A stretch of 53,988 bases of DNA from Hylemonella gracilis ATCC 19624 (GTDB lineage Bacteria; Pseudomonadota; Gammaproteobacteria; Burkholderiales; Burkholderiaceae_C). A program made the translations under genes and the position numbers. The DNA lies in contig NZ_AEGR01000041.1 in the NCBI RefSeq assembly GCF_000211835.1, positions 1-53,988 of the forward strand, in the 5' to 3' direction. Below the pieces are notes generated by a model. The model was not told the DNA's origin. It searched no databases and saw only the letters and a list, made by a program, of their open reading frames with translations. This document shows positions 9,201 through 16,607 of this stretch, piece by piece (position 1 is the stretch's first letter; the number at the start of each line of letters is the position of its first letter).

Positions 9201-9731
9201 CTGCAGATGCTGGGCATGAACCTGACGCTGCGCAACGCCCTCGAGCCCTGGCATGTGATGGGCGAGGAAGGCGCCGCCGGCGGTACCGTGCGCTATGTGG
9301 ATTCCTCGTTGGAGCGCATCGAAGTCCGAGTGACTGGTCTCAACCCCAGCCGCCACACGGTCACGGTCAACGGCCGGCCCCTGCCCTTGCAGCCCACGGG
9401 AACCGTGGGCGAGTACGTTGCGGGGGTGCGCTACAAGGCCTGGAACCCGCCATCCAGCCTGCACCCCACGATCGGCGTGCACGCGCCGCTGGTGTTCGAT
9501 CTGGTGGACACCTGGATGCAGCGTAGCCTGGGCGGCTGCCAGTACCACGTGGCGCATCCAGGAGGGCGCAACTACATCACCTTCCCGATCAATGCCTACG
9601 AGGCTGAGAGCCGTCGCCTGGCGCGTTTTTCCCTCACCCGCCACACGCACGAACCACTGCCGGTTCCACCTGCCACCCAGGCTATCCCAGGCAGCCGGGA
9701 GTTTCCTTACACCCTGGATCTGCGGAATTGA
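6258..9731 (+). CDS. Transglutaminase-like domain fused to DUF2126 (COG1305-COG4196)
   Basis: A 1157-residue protein. Residues 1 to about 290 form a bacterial transglutaminase N-terminal region plus a transglutaminase-like cysteine peptidase core with a full triad: Cys180 in GSCRDSGW, His229 in DLHAWCEVY and Asp245 in GLDPTSG. The rest, from about residue 310, is DUF2126, beginning near LTMGGEPTFVA and including HPSHNWKELV and GGGNHFVLGG. There is no signal peptide. It lies divergent from the ATP-grasp/alpha-E operon, as in related genomes. The fold could hydrolyse or form amide bonds; substrate unknown. A stop at 9731 leaves a 165-base gap to rpsT. A very long open frame on the opposite strand is a composition artefact. 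Confidence 0.92.
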   Translation: MSIHAALQHVTHYKYDRPVQLGPQTVRLRPAPHCRSKIISYSLRVEPAQHFINWQQDPFANYQARLVFPDKTREFKVAIDLVVEMAVYNPFDFFLEPEAEHFPFSYNPALSEELAPYLVAAPLTPLLKQYLEGIDRQKRRTVDFLVALNQRLQTDIQYLIRLEPGVQTPEETLRKASGSCRDSGWLLVNLLRHCGLAARFVSGYLIQLTPDVKAIDGPSGTTVDFTDLHAWCEVYLPGAGWIGLDPTSGLMAGEGHVPLACTPQPSGAAPIEGMFSVAGPESDGDEAEVEFSHHMEVTRIHESPRVTKPYSDAQWAAIMALGEQVESQLQAGDVRLTMGGEPTFVATSDRDAPEWNTDALGPTKRGYATELVHKLRTEYGRGGFLHFGQGKWYPGEQLPRWALSICWRADGEPIWHDPDLFADERSPGQYGSEDARLFTHTLASKLGLNTRYIQPGYEDTWYYLWRERRLPVNVDPFDARLDDELERQRLRRVFSQKLDAVVGYALPLQAGAGPTLGGSRWSTGPWFFRDERMYLMPGDSAMGYRLPLDSLPWVGEGDYPWVIQQDPYDPRPPLQRAAAIRAQYTARKLSGNGNGDWGGESQTASPTGMNPGTVQHAAASQRHPQRFESAHWITRTALCVEARDPMRANGPKAEREHGGKSGLLYVFMPPLARLEDYLDLLSAIEATAAELGFKIVLEGYPPPRDARLKMLQVTPDPGVIEVNIHPSHNWKELVQRTEFLYQAAFETHLCAEKFMTDGRHTGTGGGNHFVLGGATPADSPFLRRPELLASLLLYWHNHPSLSYLFSGLFIGPTSQAPRVDEARNDQLYELEIALREIQVNRQKYGQDMPPWLLDRTLRNILIDVTGNTHRSEFCIDKMYSPDGPTGRLGLLELRAFEMPPHARMSIAQQLLLRALVARFWQQPYQAPATRWGTELHDRFLLPTFVKMDFADVLQEMRQAGFAFEDAWFAPHFEFRFPLAGELQMLGMNLTLRNALEPWHVMGEEGAAGGTVRYVDSSLERIEVRVTGLNPSRHTVTVNGRPLPLQPTGTVGEYVAGVRYKAWNPPSSLHPTIGVHAPLVFDLVDTWMQRSLGGCQYHVAHPGGRNYITFPINAYEAESRRLARFSLTRHTHEPLPVPPATQAIPGSREFPYTLDLRN

Positions 9732-9845
9732 AGGCCTGGGGGACGGCAGCCCTCGCCGACCCCAAGTTGCCGCGGGCCAAGGCGCACCCCGTCCGGCCGC
9801 AGGAGCCGGCGTGTGGTGCGCCTGCGGGAACCAACCGCGCCCGGC

Positions 9846-9851
9846 TATAAT
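9846..9851 (+). promoter_or_regulatory. Probable -10 element of the rpsT promoter
   Basis: A perfect TATAAT lies 45 bases before the rpsT start codon. The region 17 bases upstream does not resemble TTGACA, so only the -10 half is supported. Confidence 0.55.
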
Positions 9852-9896
9852 TGCGGGCTCTGCTGACAACATCCACAGACACAAAGGAAACTTCTC

Positions 9897-10199
9897 ATGG
9901 CCTCTGGAAAGCCGAAGAAAAAGAACCCGCGCCTCGCGTCGGGCCGCAAACGCGCACGTCAGGACGTCAAGCTCAATGCCGCCAACACGTCCCTGCGCTC
10001 CAAATACCGTACTGCCGTCAAGAACGTTGAAAAAGCCGTTCTGACGGGTGACAAGGCCAAGGCCACCGAACTGTTTGCCAAGATGCAAGCCGTGGTGGAC
10101 TCCGTGGCTGACAAGCAGATCTTTCACAAGAACAAGGCCGCTCGCGACAAGAGCCGCCTGTCCGCCAAGGTCAAGGCACTCGGCGCAGCCGCCGCTTGA
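9897..10199 (+). CDS. rpsT: 30S ribosomal protein S20
   Basis: A small, very basic primary rRNA-binding protein of the 30S subunit. The 100 residues begin [23 protein letters not shown], keep the expected helical Lys/Arg/Ala-rich pattern and end in a short alanine run. Usual length is about 87-90, so this one has a slightly long N-terminus. An AAAGGAAA ribosome-binding site precedes the ATG. It is monocistronic here, with its own -10 box and two hairpins after the stop. Confidence 0.97.
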   Translation: MASGKPKKKNPRLASGRKRARQDVKLNAANTSLRSKYRTAVKNVEKAVLTGDKAKATELFAKMQAVVDSVADKQIFHKNKAARDKSRLSAKVKALGAAAA

Positions 10200-10208
10200 A
10201 CCGTCGCC

Positions 10209-10230
10209 GCCTGATGGTGAACCATCAGGC
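10209..10230 (+). other. Perfect hairpin directly after rpsT
   Basis: A 10-bp stem GCCTGATGGT/ACCATCAGGC with a 2-base loop starts 10 bases after the stop. It has no T-run, so it is more likely an RNA-stabilising or processing hairpin than a terminator. Confidence 0.5.
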
Positions 10231-10290
10231 AAGCCCGGAGCGGCAACTTCGCTGCTCCGCCGTTTGAAACGGGTGCGCTGTCCACAGAGC

Positions 10291-10321
10291 AAAACGCCGC
10301 TGGAAAACCAGCGGCGTTTTT
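10291..10321 (+). terminator. rpsT: rpsT terminator
   Basis: A 13-bp stem (AAAACGCCGCTGG, loop AAAA, complementary arm) ending in TTTTTG. Because of the flanking A and T runs it may also serve the convergent DUF3579 gene. Confidence 0.85.
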
Positions 10322-10351
10322 GTTTGGGCGTTTCGAATCGACGGAAAACCT

Positions 10352-10672
10352 TCAGCCCACGATCGGCTTGCCCTGCGCGTCCAGCTCGATCATCTGCAGA
10401 TCGTTGTCCTTCGCGAAATTGACGCAGAAGTCCCAGGCCTTGGGCTCGACCTCGCGCAACTCACGGTTGACGATGACGCATTTCACGCCATCCGCCGTCG
10501 TACTGGGCACACACCACGGCGAGTAGGCCCAATGACCGCCCCGCGTCGCGACACCCGGGCAGAACTGGCTCATCACCCCCGCCAGGCGCTCGGCCCAGTC
10601 ACTGGGACGAAAAGTCTTGCCTGAGCGGGTCAGCCCGAGGATGTGGACTTCTTTGACGGCGGTGGAAACCAT
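10352..10672 (-). CDS. DUF3579 family protein
   Basis: A 106-residue cytoplasmic protein with the family pattern ILGLTRSGKTFRPSDWAERL, a central GGHWAYSPWCVP stretch and a C-terminal PKAWDFCVNFAKDNDLQMIEL. DUF3579 is common in betaproteobacteria and has no assigned biochemical role. It is divergent from argD with a 152-base gap that contains a 12-bp AT-rich palindrome 16 bases before its start codon. No domain suggests an enzyme despite GLTRSGKT, which is not a full P-loop. Confidence 0.85.
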   Translation of the reverse strand: MVSTAVKEVHILGLTRSGKTFRPSDWAERLAGVMSQFCPGVATRGGHWAYSPWCVPSTTADGVKCVIVNRELREVEPKAWDFCVNFAKDNDLQMIELDAQGKPIVG

Positions 10673-10687
10673 GACGCAAGTATTCTA

Positions 10688-10699
10688 TCTTATATAAGA
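10688..10699. promoter_or_regulatory. Perfect 12-bp palindrome, likely operator
   Basis: TCTTATATAAGA reads the same on both strands, in the divergent gap between the DUF3579 gene and argD. Its position 16-27 bases before the DUF3579 start would let a bound dimer block that promoter. I cannot name the regulator. Confidence 0.45.
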
Positions 10700-10824
10700 C
10701 TTGAGGCAATGCGACACCCCATCATGACACCACCCAGGCCCTAAAATGCGCGCACGGTTTTCCAGTCGGCCCAAGCCGCCGCAAGCGCTTGGGCCGCTTT
10801 GTTTTCCTCTTCGAATCGCGCCCC

Positions 10825-12039
10825 ATGAACCACCCTGCCGCCCTGCCCGCCGCGCCCAGCTCGCCCCACGTGATGAACACCTACGGCCGCGTGCCGATCG
10901 CGTTGTCGCACGGCCACGGCTGCCGCGTCTGGGATGTCAACGGCAAGGAGTACCTGGACGCCCTGGCGGGCATCGCTGTGAACACCCTGGGCCACAACCA
11001 CCCGCGCCTCGTGCCAGCCCTTCAGGACCAGATATCCAAGCTGATCCACACCTCTAACTATTACCACGTGCCGGGCCAGGAACAACTGGCGGCTCGATTG
11101 GCCGAACTTTCGGGCATGAGCAAGGCCTTTTTCTGCAACAGCGGCCTCGAGGCGAACGAGGCAGTGCTCAAGCTGGCCCGCAAGTTCGGGCATGACAAAG
11201 GCATCAGCAACCCGCAAATCGTGGTCTACGAACGCGCCTTTCACGGCCGTTCGATCGCCACCCTGAGCGCCACCGGCAACACCAAACTGCAAAAGGGCTT
11301 CGAGCCCATGGTACCGGGCTTCATCCGCGTGCCCCTCAATGACATCGAGGCGCTGAAGCGGGCGACCGAAGGCAATCCCGACGTGGTCGCCGTGTTCTTC
11401 GAAACCATCCAGGGCGAAGGCGGCATCAACGCCATGCGCAACGAATACCTGCGCGCCGTGCGCGCGCTGTGCACGGAACGGGACTGGCTGCTGTGCATCG
11501 ACGAGGTGCAAAGCGGCATGGGCCGTACTGGCAAATGGTTCGCCCACCAGTGGGCGGGCATCGTGCCGGATGTGATGGCGCTGGCCAAGGGTTTGGCTTC
11601 TGGCGTTCCCATTGGGGCCATCGTCACGGGCCCGAAAGCCTCGGAAGTGCTGCAACCCGGCAACCACGGCAGCACCTTCGGCGGCAACCCACTGGCCATG
11701 CGCGCGGGCCTTGAGACCCTGCGCATCATGGAAGAAGACGGCTTGTTGGAGAACGCCGCCAGGATGGGCGACTACCTGATGGGACGCCTGCGCGCCGAGC
11801 TGGGCACGCACCCAGGCGTGAAGGAGGTGCGTGGCCAAGGCTTGATGATCGGAATGGAGCTCGCAAAGCCCTGCGGTACGTTGATCGCCCGTGCGGCCGA
11901 AGCGGGCTTGCTGATCAGCGTGACGGCCGACAGCGTGGTCCGCCTGCTGCCACCGCTCATCATCAGCCAGGCAGAGGTTGACGAGTTGCTGGCGCGCCTG
12001 CTGCCCTTGGTGCGCGCCTTCCTCGCAGAACAAGAATGA
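10825..12039 (+). CDS. argD: Acetylornithine aminotransferase
   Basis: A PLP-dependent class III aminotransferase of arginine synthesis that interconverts N-acetylornithine and N-acetylglutamate semialdehyde using glutamate/2-oxoglutarate. The 404 residues show MNTYGRVPIALSHG, the cofactor region FFCNSGLEANEA, LLCIDEVQSGMGRTG, and the Schiff-base lysine in MALAKGLASGVPIGA. Start chosen at 10825 (MNHPAALP); an in-frame ATG at 10789 lies in leader-like sequence. The stop overlaps the argF start by four bases (ATGA), so argD-argF is an operon. A TAAAAT at 10742-10747 may be the -10 element. It may also act on succinyldiaminopimelate in lysine synthesis, as relatives do. Confidence 0.95.
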   Translation: MNHPAALPAAPSSPHVMNTYGRVPIALSHGHGCRVWDVNGKEYLDALAGIAVNTLGHNHPRLVPALQDQISKLIHTSNYYHVPGQEQLAARLAELSGMSKAFFCNSGLEANEAVLKLARKFGHDKGISNPQIVVYERAFHGRSIATLSATGNTKLQKGFEPMVPGFIRVPLNDIEALKRATEGNPDVVAVFFETIQGEGGINAMRNEYLRAVRALCTERDWLLCIDEVQSGMGRTGKWFAHQWAGIVPDVMALAKGLASGVPIGAIVTGPKASEVLQPGNHGSTFGGNPLAMRAGLETLRIMEEDGLLENAARMGDYLMGRLRAELGTHPGVKEVRGQGLMIGMELAKPCGTLIARAAEAGLLISVTADSVVRLLPPLIISQAEVDELLARLLPLVRAFLAEQE

Positions 12040-13004
12040 ACGCCGCCATGTCTCAGAAACTCAAGCACTACCTGCAGTTCAGCGACTTCAACGCGGAGGA
12101 GTACGCCTACCTCTTCGAGCGCTCGCGCTTCATCAAGGCCAAGTTCAAGGCTTTCGAGAAATACCACCCCTTCGCCGACCCTGACCGCACGCTGGCGATG
12201 ATCTTCGAAAAGGCCTCCACGCGCACGCGCGTGAGCTTCGAGGCGGGCATGTACCAGCTCGGCGGCAGCGTGGTCCACCTGACCACGGGCGATAGCCAGT
12301 TGGGCCGGGCCGAACCCATCGAAGACAGTGCGCGCGTGATCAGCCGCATGGTGGACCTCGTGATGATCCGCACCTTTGGCCAGGACAAGATCGAGCGCTT
12401 CGCGGCGCACTCGCGCGTGCCCGTGATCAATGGCCTGACCAACGAATACCACCCATGCCAGATCCTCGCAGACTTGTTCACCTACCTTGAGTACCGTGGC
12501 GTGGGTGCGGACGGCAGACTGGACCCAGGCTGCCTGAAAGGCAAGGTCGTGGCTTGGGTGGGTGACGGCAACAACATGGCCAACACCTGGCTGCAGGCCG
12601 CCGACCTGCTGGGCTTCACCGTGCACGTGAGCACACCGAGCGGCTACGAAATTGACCCAGCCATCGCCCATGTCCGAAGCGACTGCTACAAGGTCTTCAA
12701 GGACCCGCTTCAGGCTTGCGTGGGCGCCGACTTGGTCACCACCGATGTCTGGACCAGCATGGGTTACGAGGCCGAGAATGAAGCGCGCCGTAAGGCCTTC
12801 GCAGACTGGTGCGTGGATAGCCGGATGATGAAGGCTGCCAAGTCCGACGCCCTTTTCATGCACTGCCTGCCTGCCCATCGGGGCGAGGAAGTCTCGGCCG
12901 ATGTCATCGATGGGCCGCAGTCGGTGGTTTGGGACGAAGCCGAGAACCGGATGCATGTGCAGAAAGCGCTCATGGAGTACCTGCTCCTGGGCCGCTTGAC
13001 TTGA
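12036..13004 (+). CDS. argF: Ornithine carbamoyltransferase
   Basis: Catalyses carbamoyl phosphate plus ornithine to citrulline, in the cytoplasm. The 322-residue product has the carbamoyl-phosphate loop STRTRVSFE, the HPCQ motif in NEYHPCQILADL, and the catalytic-cysteine motif MHCLPAHRGEEV. The start at 12036 overlaps the argD stop; an ATG at 12048 (MSQKLKHYLQF) is an equally plausible start. The stop codon lies in a short inverted repeat (GACTTGA/TCAAGTC, 12998-13013) with no T-run, and the next gene follows 28 bases later. Confidence 0.96.
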   Translation: MNAAMSQKLKHYLQFSDFNAEEYAYLFERSRFIKAKFKAFEKYHPFADPDRTLAMIFEKASTRTRVSFEAGMYQLGGSVVHLTTGDSQLGRAEPIEDSARVISRMVDLVMIRTFGQDKIERFAAHSRVPVINGLTNEYHPCQILADLFTYLEYRGVGADGRLDPGCLKGKVVAWVGDGNNMANTWLQAADLLGFTVHVSTPSGYEIDPAIAHVRSDCYKVFKDPLQACVGADLVTTDVWTSMGYEAENEARRKAFADWCVDSRMMKAAKSDALFMHCLPAHRGEEVSADVIDGPQSVVWDEAENRMHVQKALMEYLLLGRLT

Positions 13005-13032
13005 AATCAAGTCGCAAGAGCCGTCGTAATCC

Positions 13033-13350
13033 ATGACTGCCTGTACAAGCTGCGGCGCCTGCTGCTGCTACTTTCGAGTGGATTTCTCCGCCTACGAACT
13101 GGAGAGTGCCGGTGGTTCAGTGCCGGACGGACTGGCGGTCGAAGTCAATGGCAACACGGCGCGCATGCGAGGCACCGACCACGTGCCGATCCGCTGCGCG
13201 GCCTTGACGGGCAAGCTGGGCACTCAGGTCGCCTGCGGCATTTACGAATGGCGCCCGTCGCCGTGCCGCGAGTTCGAGGAAGGCAGTGAAGCCTGCAACC
13301 GCGCCCGGTCCCGGCACGGACTGCCACCGCTGACTACCGACCTGGGCTAG
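13033..13350 (+). CDS. YkgJ-family cysteine cluster protein
   Basis: A 105-residue protein with seven cysteines: an N-terminal CTSCGACCCYF cluster, then Cys at CAALTG, CGIYEW, PSPCREF and EACNRA. This spacing is that of the UPF0153/YkgJ group, predicted to bind zinc or an iron-sulfur cluster. It is probably the last gene of the argD-argF transcript, 28 bases after argF. No biochemical role is established for this family; the link to arginine synthesis is positional only. Confidence 0.85.
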   Translation: MTACTSCGACCCYFRVDFSAYELESAGGSVPDGLAVEVNGNTARMRGTDHVPIRCAALTGKLGTQVACGIYEWRPSPCREFEEGSEACNRARSRHGLPPLTTDLG

Positions 13351-13363
13351 CCCCGCACCAAGG

Positions 13364-13440
13364 TGGCCTGCCCGGAGGGAATCGAACCCCCGACCCACAG
13401 CTTAGAAGGCTGTTGCTCTATCCAACTGAGCTACGGGCAG
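13364..13440 (-). tRNA. tRNA-Arg (anticodon TCT)
   Basis: The reverse strand folds as a tRNA: acceptor CTGCCCG pairs with CGGGCAG, the D-arm contains AGCTCAGTTGGATAGAGC, the anticodon stem ACAGC/GCTGT encloses CTTCTAA, and the T-arm has GGTTCGATTCC. The CCA end is encoded. Anticodon TCT reads AGA/AGG, rare codons in this high-GC genome. Confidence 0.97.
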
Positions 13441-13514
13441 TCATCACGAAGGCGCGATCATACCGGCGATGCGGCACGCGAAGCCTGACAGACTCCGCGC
13501 AAGTCAGCCTTGAA

Positions 13515-14372
13515 TCACAAATAGCTCAGCACTTCCTGCTGAGATGTCCAGTCGATGGCCTTGGCATCCAAAACCTGCTGGCTATCCAGATGCAAGGCGG
13601 ACGCGACGCCTTGGGGGAAGCTGGCCAAAAGTTCGCTGAAGTTCAAGTTGGCTTCTTGCGCGCGGGCACGCCATGCAGCCAGGTGCACCATGGCCGTCAG
13701 CACAGCGGACTGCGAGGCCGCCGACTCCCCTTTGTGCCCCGGGCCAGCCAATCCGATCGAAGGTTCCACGTGATGCTCCAGCACATCGACCAGCGGACTG
13801 GGCAACTTCCAGGAACGGGCAAACGCGCCACCGACTTCCGCGTAGGAGTAGCCGAGGAGCTTCTTCTCCTCCGCAGCGCGGCGCAAATCGAACACCGGCA
13901 CCGTGGCGTCGAGCTCGGCCATTTGTCGCGGCAAGGCGCGATGCATGATCAATTCCCCCGCAGCATGAACCAGCCCCGCGGTGAACGCAGTGGCCGCATA
14001 AGGAGTCACCATGGCCAGCTTGCGCGCGAGCTTGGCCGTGTTGAGGCTGTAGCGCCAGAACTGAGTCATATTGACGCCCCCGACCTGCCTCAAGGCGCTG
14101 GCGACGGCTGCGGCATGGACCATCTCACGCAATTCGCTCAGACCAAACAAGGGCAACGCCTCACCCAGGCTACTCACGCCACGGCTCAAATTGAAGCGAG
14201 ACGAGTTGGCGATGGCCAGCAATCGGGCGGTCATCACCGGGTCTTCCTTCAAGCGAGCACTGATCCTGCGCAAGTCAGGGTCTGGGCGCCCTAGCTCGTT
14301 CATCACCAGCGCGATCACGCGCGGGATGCTAGGAAATGCCCCGGGGTCGTGAACAAGTTGCTTCAGATCCAT
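13515..14372 (-). CDS. HDOD domain protein
   Basis: A 285-residue single-domain HDOD protein (HD-related output domain, without the metal-binding HD pair). The typical pattern is clear: PSIPRVIALVMNEL, LKEDPVMTARLLAIANSSRF, a SLGEALPLFGLSEL block, and an HAAGELIMH segment. Such proteins act in signalling, often linked to cyclic-di-GMP, chemotaxis or stress responses, but have no catalytic residues. It lies between two tRNA genes on the same strand, each transcribed toward the left, so it probably has its own promoter in the 178 bases before its start. Partner and signal are unknown. Confidence 0.9.
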   Translation of the reverse strand: MDLKQLVHDPGAFPSIPRVIALVMNELGRPDPDLRRISARLKEDPVMTARLLAIANSSRFNLSRGVSSLGEALPLFGLSELREMVHAAAVASALRQVGGVNMTQFWRYSLNTAKLARKLAMVTPYAATAFTAGLVHAAGELIMHRALPRQMAELDATVPVFDLRRAAEEKKLLGYSYAEVGGAFARSWKLPSPLVDVLEHHVEPSIGLAGPGHKGESAASQSAVLTAMVHLAAWRARAQEANLNFSELLASFPQGVASALHLDSQQVLDAKAIDWTSQQEVLSYL

Positions 14373-14550
14373 GAACGAATTGGATTGGGAAAATCTCTAA
14401 GCGGACAGACCCGCGCATTGGCAAACGTCCCATCGTAGCGCCAGGCCCTTCACCAGTCCGAGGCATTACATGCTGAAACATGCTTCCCGCCGACCATGAG
14501 AACGAGTCCGCTGAGTTGTACACGCAACACACCAGCACGCGAGAGGAACC

Positions 14551-14588
14551 AATAAAAACGCCACTGATGCCTGGGCATCAGTGGCGTT
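14551..14588 (-). terminator. Terminator after tRNA-Pro
   Basis: A perfect 15-bp stem (AACGCCACTGATGCC and its complement, 2-base loop) followed on the minus strand by TTTTTATT. It begins 11 bases past the tRNA CCA end. Confidence 0.9.
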
Positions 14589-14599
14589 CAGTTGAACTG

Positions 14600-14676
14600 T
14601 GGTCGGTGTGAAAGGATTCGAACCTTCGACCCCTTGCACCCCATGCAAGTGCGCTACCAGGCTGCGCCACACACCG
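14600..14676 (-). tRNA. tRNA-Pro (anticodon GGG)
   Basis: Reverse strand: acceptor CGGTGTG pairs with CACACCG, the D-arm holds GCGCAGCCTGGTAGCGC, the anticodon stem CTTGC/GCAAG encloses ATGGGGT (anticodon GGG), and the T-arm has GGTTCGAATCC. The CCA end is encoded. Reads CCC codons. Confidence 0.97.
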
Positions 14677-14759
14677 AAGAGCACGAATTATAGCCTGAGA
14701 TCCAGGCCTCTTCGGCACCACTCAAGCAATCGTTGATCGGAGTGCGCCAGTCCCAGAAG

Positions 14760-15866
14760 TTACGCGGCTTCAGCCTCCGTCGCCTGTGCAGCCCTCGCCT
14801 TTCGATTGCGCTCCAGCCATCCATTGACCAAGCGCACCGTTTCACACACAGATTCCGATTGCAGATTCTGCTGCTCAGCCACCAGCTTCACCAACAGGTC
14901 GATGCGTTCAATGTCTGTGGCTCCCGCCGCCAAGGCACGCGCGGCAGATGAAGGCTTCAGCAAGCCAGTGCCCGCAGCCGCATATTTATCAAAGGGAACC
15001 AGATCTTCGGGCAGAGCGCCAAGTTGGCGGCACAGCTGGCATACCCATTCGTACACGGCGCGAGACTGCATGATGTCTCCGTGCACGGCTTCCTTGATCG
15101 AACGCATGCCCTGCGCACCGATGCACCGGTAGTTGCCAGTGAGCAGCATGGCCCACTTCGCAAGCGGTACGAAGATGGAATCATGCACCTTGAGTTTGAC
15201 GGGAAGATCCAAGCGCTCACCACTCACGTCAAGACGGGCATCCGCGATGTCTTGTTCCATCTGCGTCAACATCGCGGTGTGCGAAAGGTCCTCAAACCGC
15301 GCCACTTTGAAGTTGGTCGGCAAGCCCACCTGGAGCACGTTGGGACGCTCTTCCGGCGGACGAAAAGCCTGGGGATCGGGACTGCACAGGGTCATGAGAC
15401 CCGGCTCAAACTGTTCCCACACAGCAGGGTCGTGGTAGCAGGCACGCAGAGCCTTGGCATCCAATCCAGGAATGCGCGCCAGGTAGGGCAGCGGCGGCAT
15501 GTTCATGATCGACAGGCAAGGCAGCTTGGCGCGGGCCACCGCTTGCATCAGCTCTCGCACCCCTGACGCGCTGTATTGCGGCTCTTGCATGGCAAGGCAC
15601 ACCAGATCATATTGCGTGACCTGAACGGATTGGGGCGGCATGGCGTCAAGCCGGCCTGCCGTGGGGGGCAAATCACGAGAGTCAATTTCCACCAAACCCT
15701 CGCGCCCTTTGACCGGCATGCGAACGCGAGTGCCTTCACGGTTGATCAAATCCGCGGTCTCTTGGCGGCAAACCAGGGTGACGCTGTGCCCTGCCATCAA
15801 GAGCTTGCTGCCGAGCAAGGAGCCATAGGAAGCTCCCAATATGAGCACCTTGAATTGCTTTTTCAT
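14760..15866 (-). CDS. Ketopantoate reductase-like NAD(P)-binding oxidoreductase (ApbA/PanE family)
   Basis: A 368-residue protein with an N-terminal Rossmann fold: VLILGASYGSLLGSKLLMAGHSVTLVCR. The C-terminal helical half resembles the PanE C-terminal domain, with VHDSIFVPLAKWAMLLTGNYRCI in the substrate-region position. Classic PanE is about 300 residues, so this is a longer paralogue; reduction of ketopantoate to pantoate for CoA synthesis is possible but not assured. The dinucleotide loop is GASYGS rather than GxGxxG, a modest deviation. Start placed at the ATG at 15866, with AAAGG upstream; a GTG three codons earlier is an alternative. It is isolated, followed by the tRNA-Pro gene on the same strand. 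Confidence 0.8.
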   Translation of the reverse strand: MKKQFKVLILGASYGSLLGSKLLMAGHSVTLVCRQETADLINREGTRVRMPVKGREGLVEIDSRDLPPTAGRLDAMPPQSVQVTQYDLVCLAMQEPQYSASGVRELMQAVARAKLPCLSIMNMPPLPYLARIPGLDAKALRACYHDPAVWEQFEPGLMTLCSPDPQAFRPPEERPNVLQVGLPTNFKVARFEDLSHTAMLTQMEQDIADARLDVSGERLDLPVKLKVHDSIFVPLAKWAMLLTGNYRCIGAQGMRSIKEAVHGDIMQSRAVYEWVCQLCRQLGALPEDLVPFDKYAAAGTGLLKPSSAARALAAGATDIERIDLLVKLVAEQQNLQSESVCETVRLVNGWLERNRKARAAQATEAEAA

Positions 15867-16607
15867 GTCGAACACTACCTTTCTGTTTACTTAAGAACCG
15901 GTCGCTCAGCCGACAGCACTCTTCTGATTTTTGTGCACTGCAGCGTAGGCATTGACCCCATCGTAAAACGAAGCTCTCAAAATCGATAGCCACCACCACA
16001 AGAGCAGAAAAGTAAATAGATGTTTTAAATCAATGATTTACAAAAAATATTCCTCCATATGAAAAGGAATATCTCATATTCAAATGGAATCCTCGGTCCA
16101 GCCCTAAGGTGATTTCGTATTGAGAAAGCAAATCGGTATGCGTGAAATCGCTCGCCGCAACCCTGCGACAGGCTCAGCAGCGGCGTTCGCGCTGTCAGGC
16201 TCCGCACTTTCAAGTCTGGGCCTGGGTTGAACCATTGGACGTTCGACGACTTCGACCAGGAACGCGCAGCACCGATAGTGCCTGGTGCTGAGATCTAAGC
16301 AGGAAGAGACAGCACACACCATGGCGCCTCAAGCGTGACGCTGACCACACGCGATGCCCATGACTTGCGCTCAGTCAGGACGACTCAAGAACGCGCCGTC
16401 TCATCGACCACATGGAGGATGTATGCCTTACGCGCCGCGAGTCATTTTTCAGAGGGAAATCCACCATGGAAAAACAACATTTCCGAGGGAAAAAACGCAG
16501 CTTTCGCTTGGAGACAGGTTTTTTCTCCGATAGCATCCACGGTGCCAACGCCAAAGACAATTTTGAGCTCTGGCACTCACCTAACTTCTAGAAGAGGAAT
16601 CTCAATC
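15867..16607. other. Long intergenic region with an AT-rich segment
   Basis: 741 bases between divergent genes without a supportable gene. Bases 16010-16090 are far more AT-rich than anything else in the window and hold small dyads: TATTCCT/AGGAATA (16048-16071) and GAATAT-CTC-ATATTC (16067-16081). The remainder is ordinary GC-rich sequence with no clean promoter. Short frames here lack ribosome-binding sites and recognisable products. The 16335-16607 part is an open extension of the downstream SWIB gene but looks untranslated. Confidence 0.6.

Noticed and set aside
7566-10292. A 908-codon open frame on the minus strand across the DUF2126 gene and rpsT
   Set aside because: It is antisense to two well-supported genes, has a Gln/Arg/His/Gly-rich composition typical of out-of-frame reading in GC-rich DNA, and shows no known motif.
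16025-16213. A 62-codon minus-strand frame in the AT-rich gap
   Set aside because: It ends inside the AT-rich segment, has no ribosome-binding site and no recognisable product.
16335-16607. N-terminal extension of the SWIB protein
   Set aside because: The ATG at 16608 has a strong AGAAGAGGA site and gives the family N-terminus; the extension has no conserved features.
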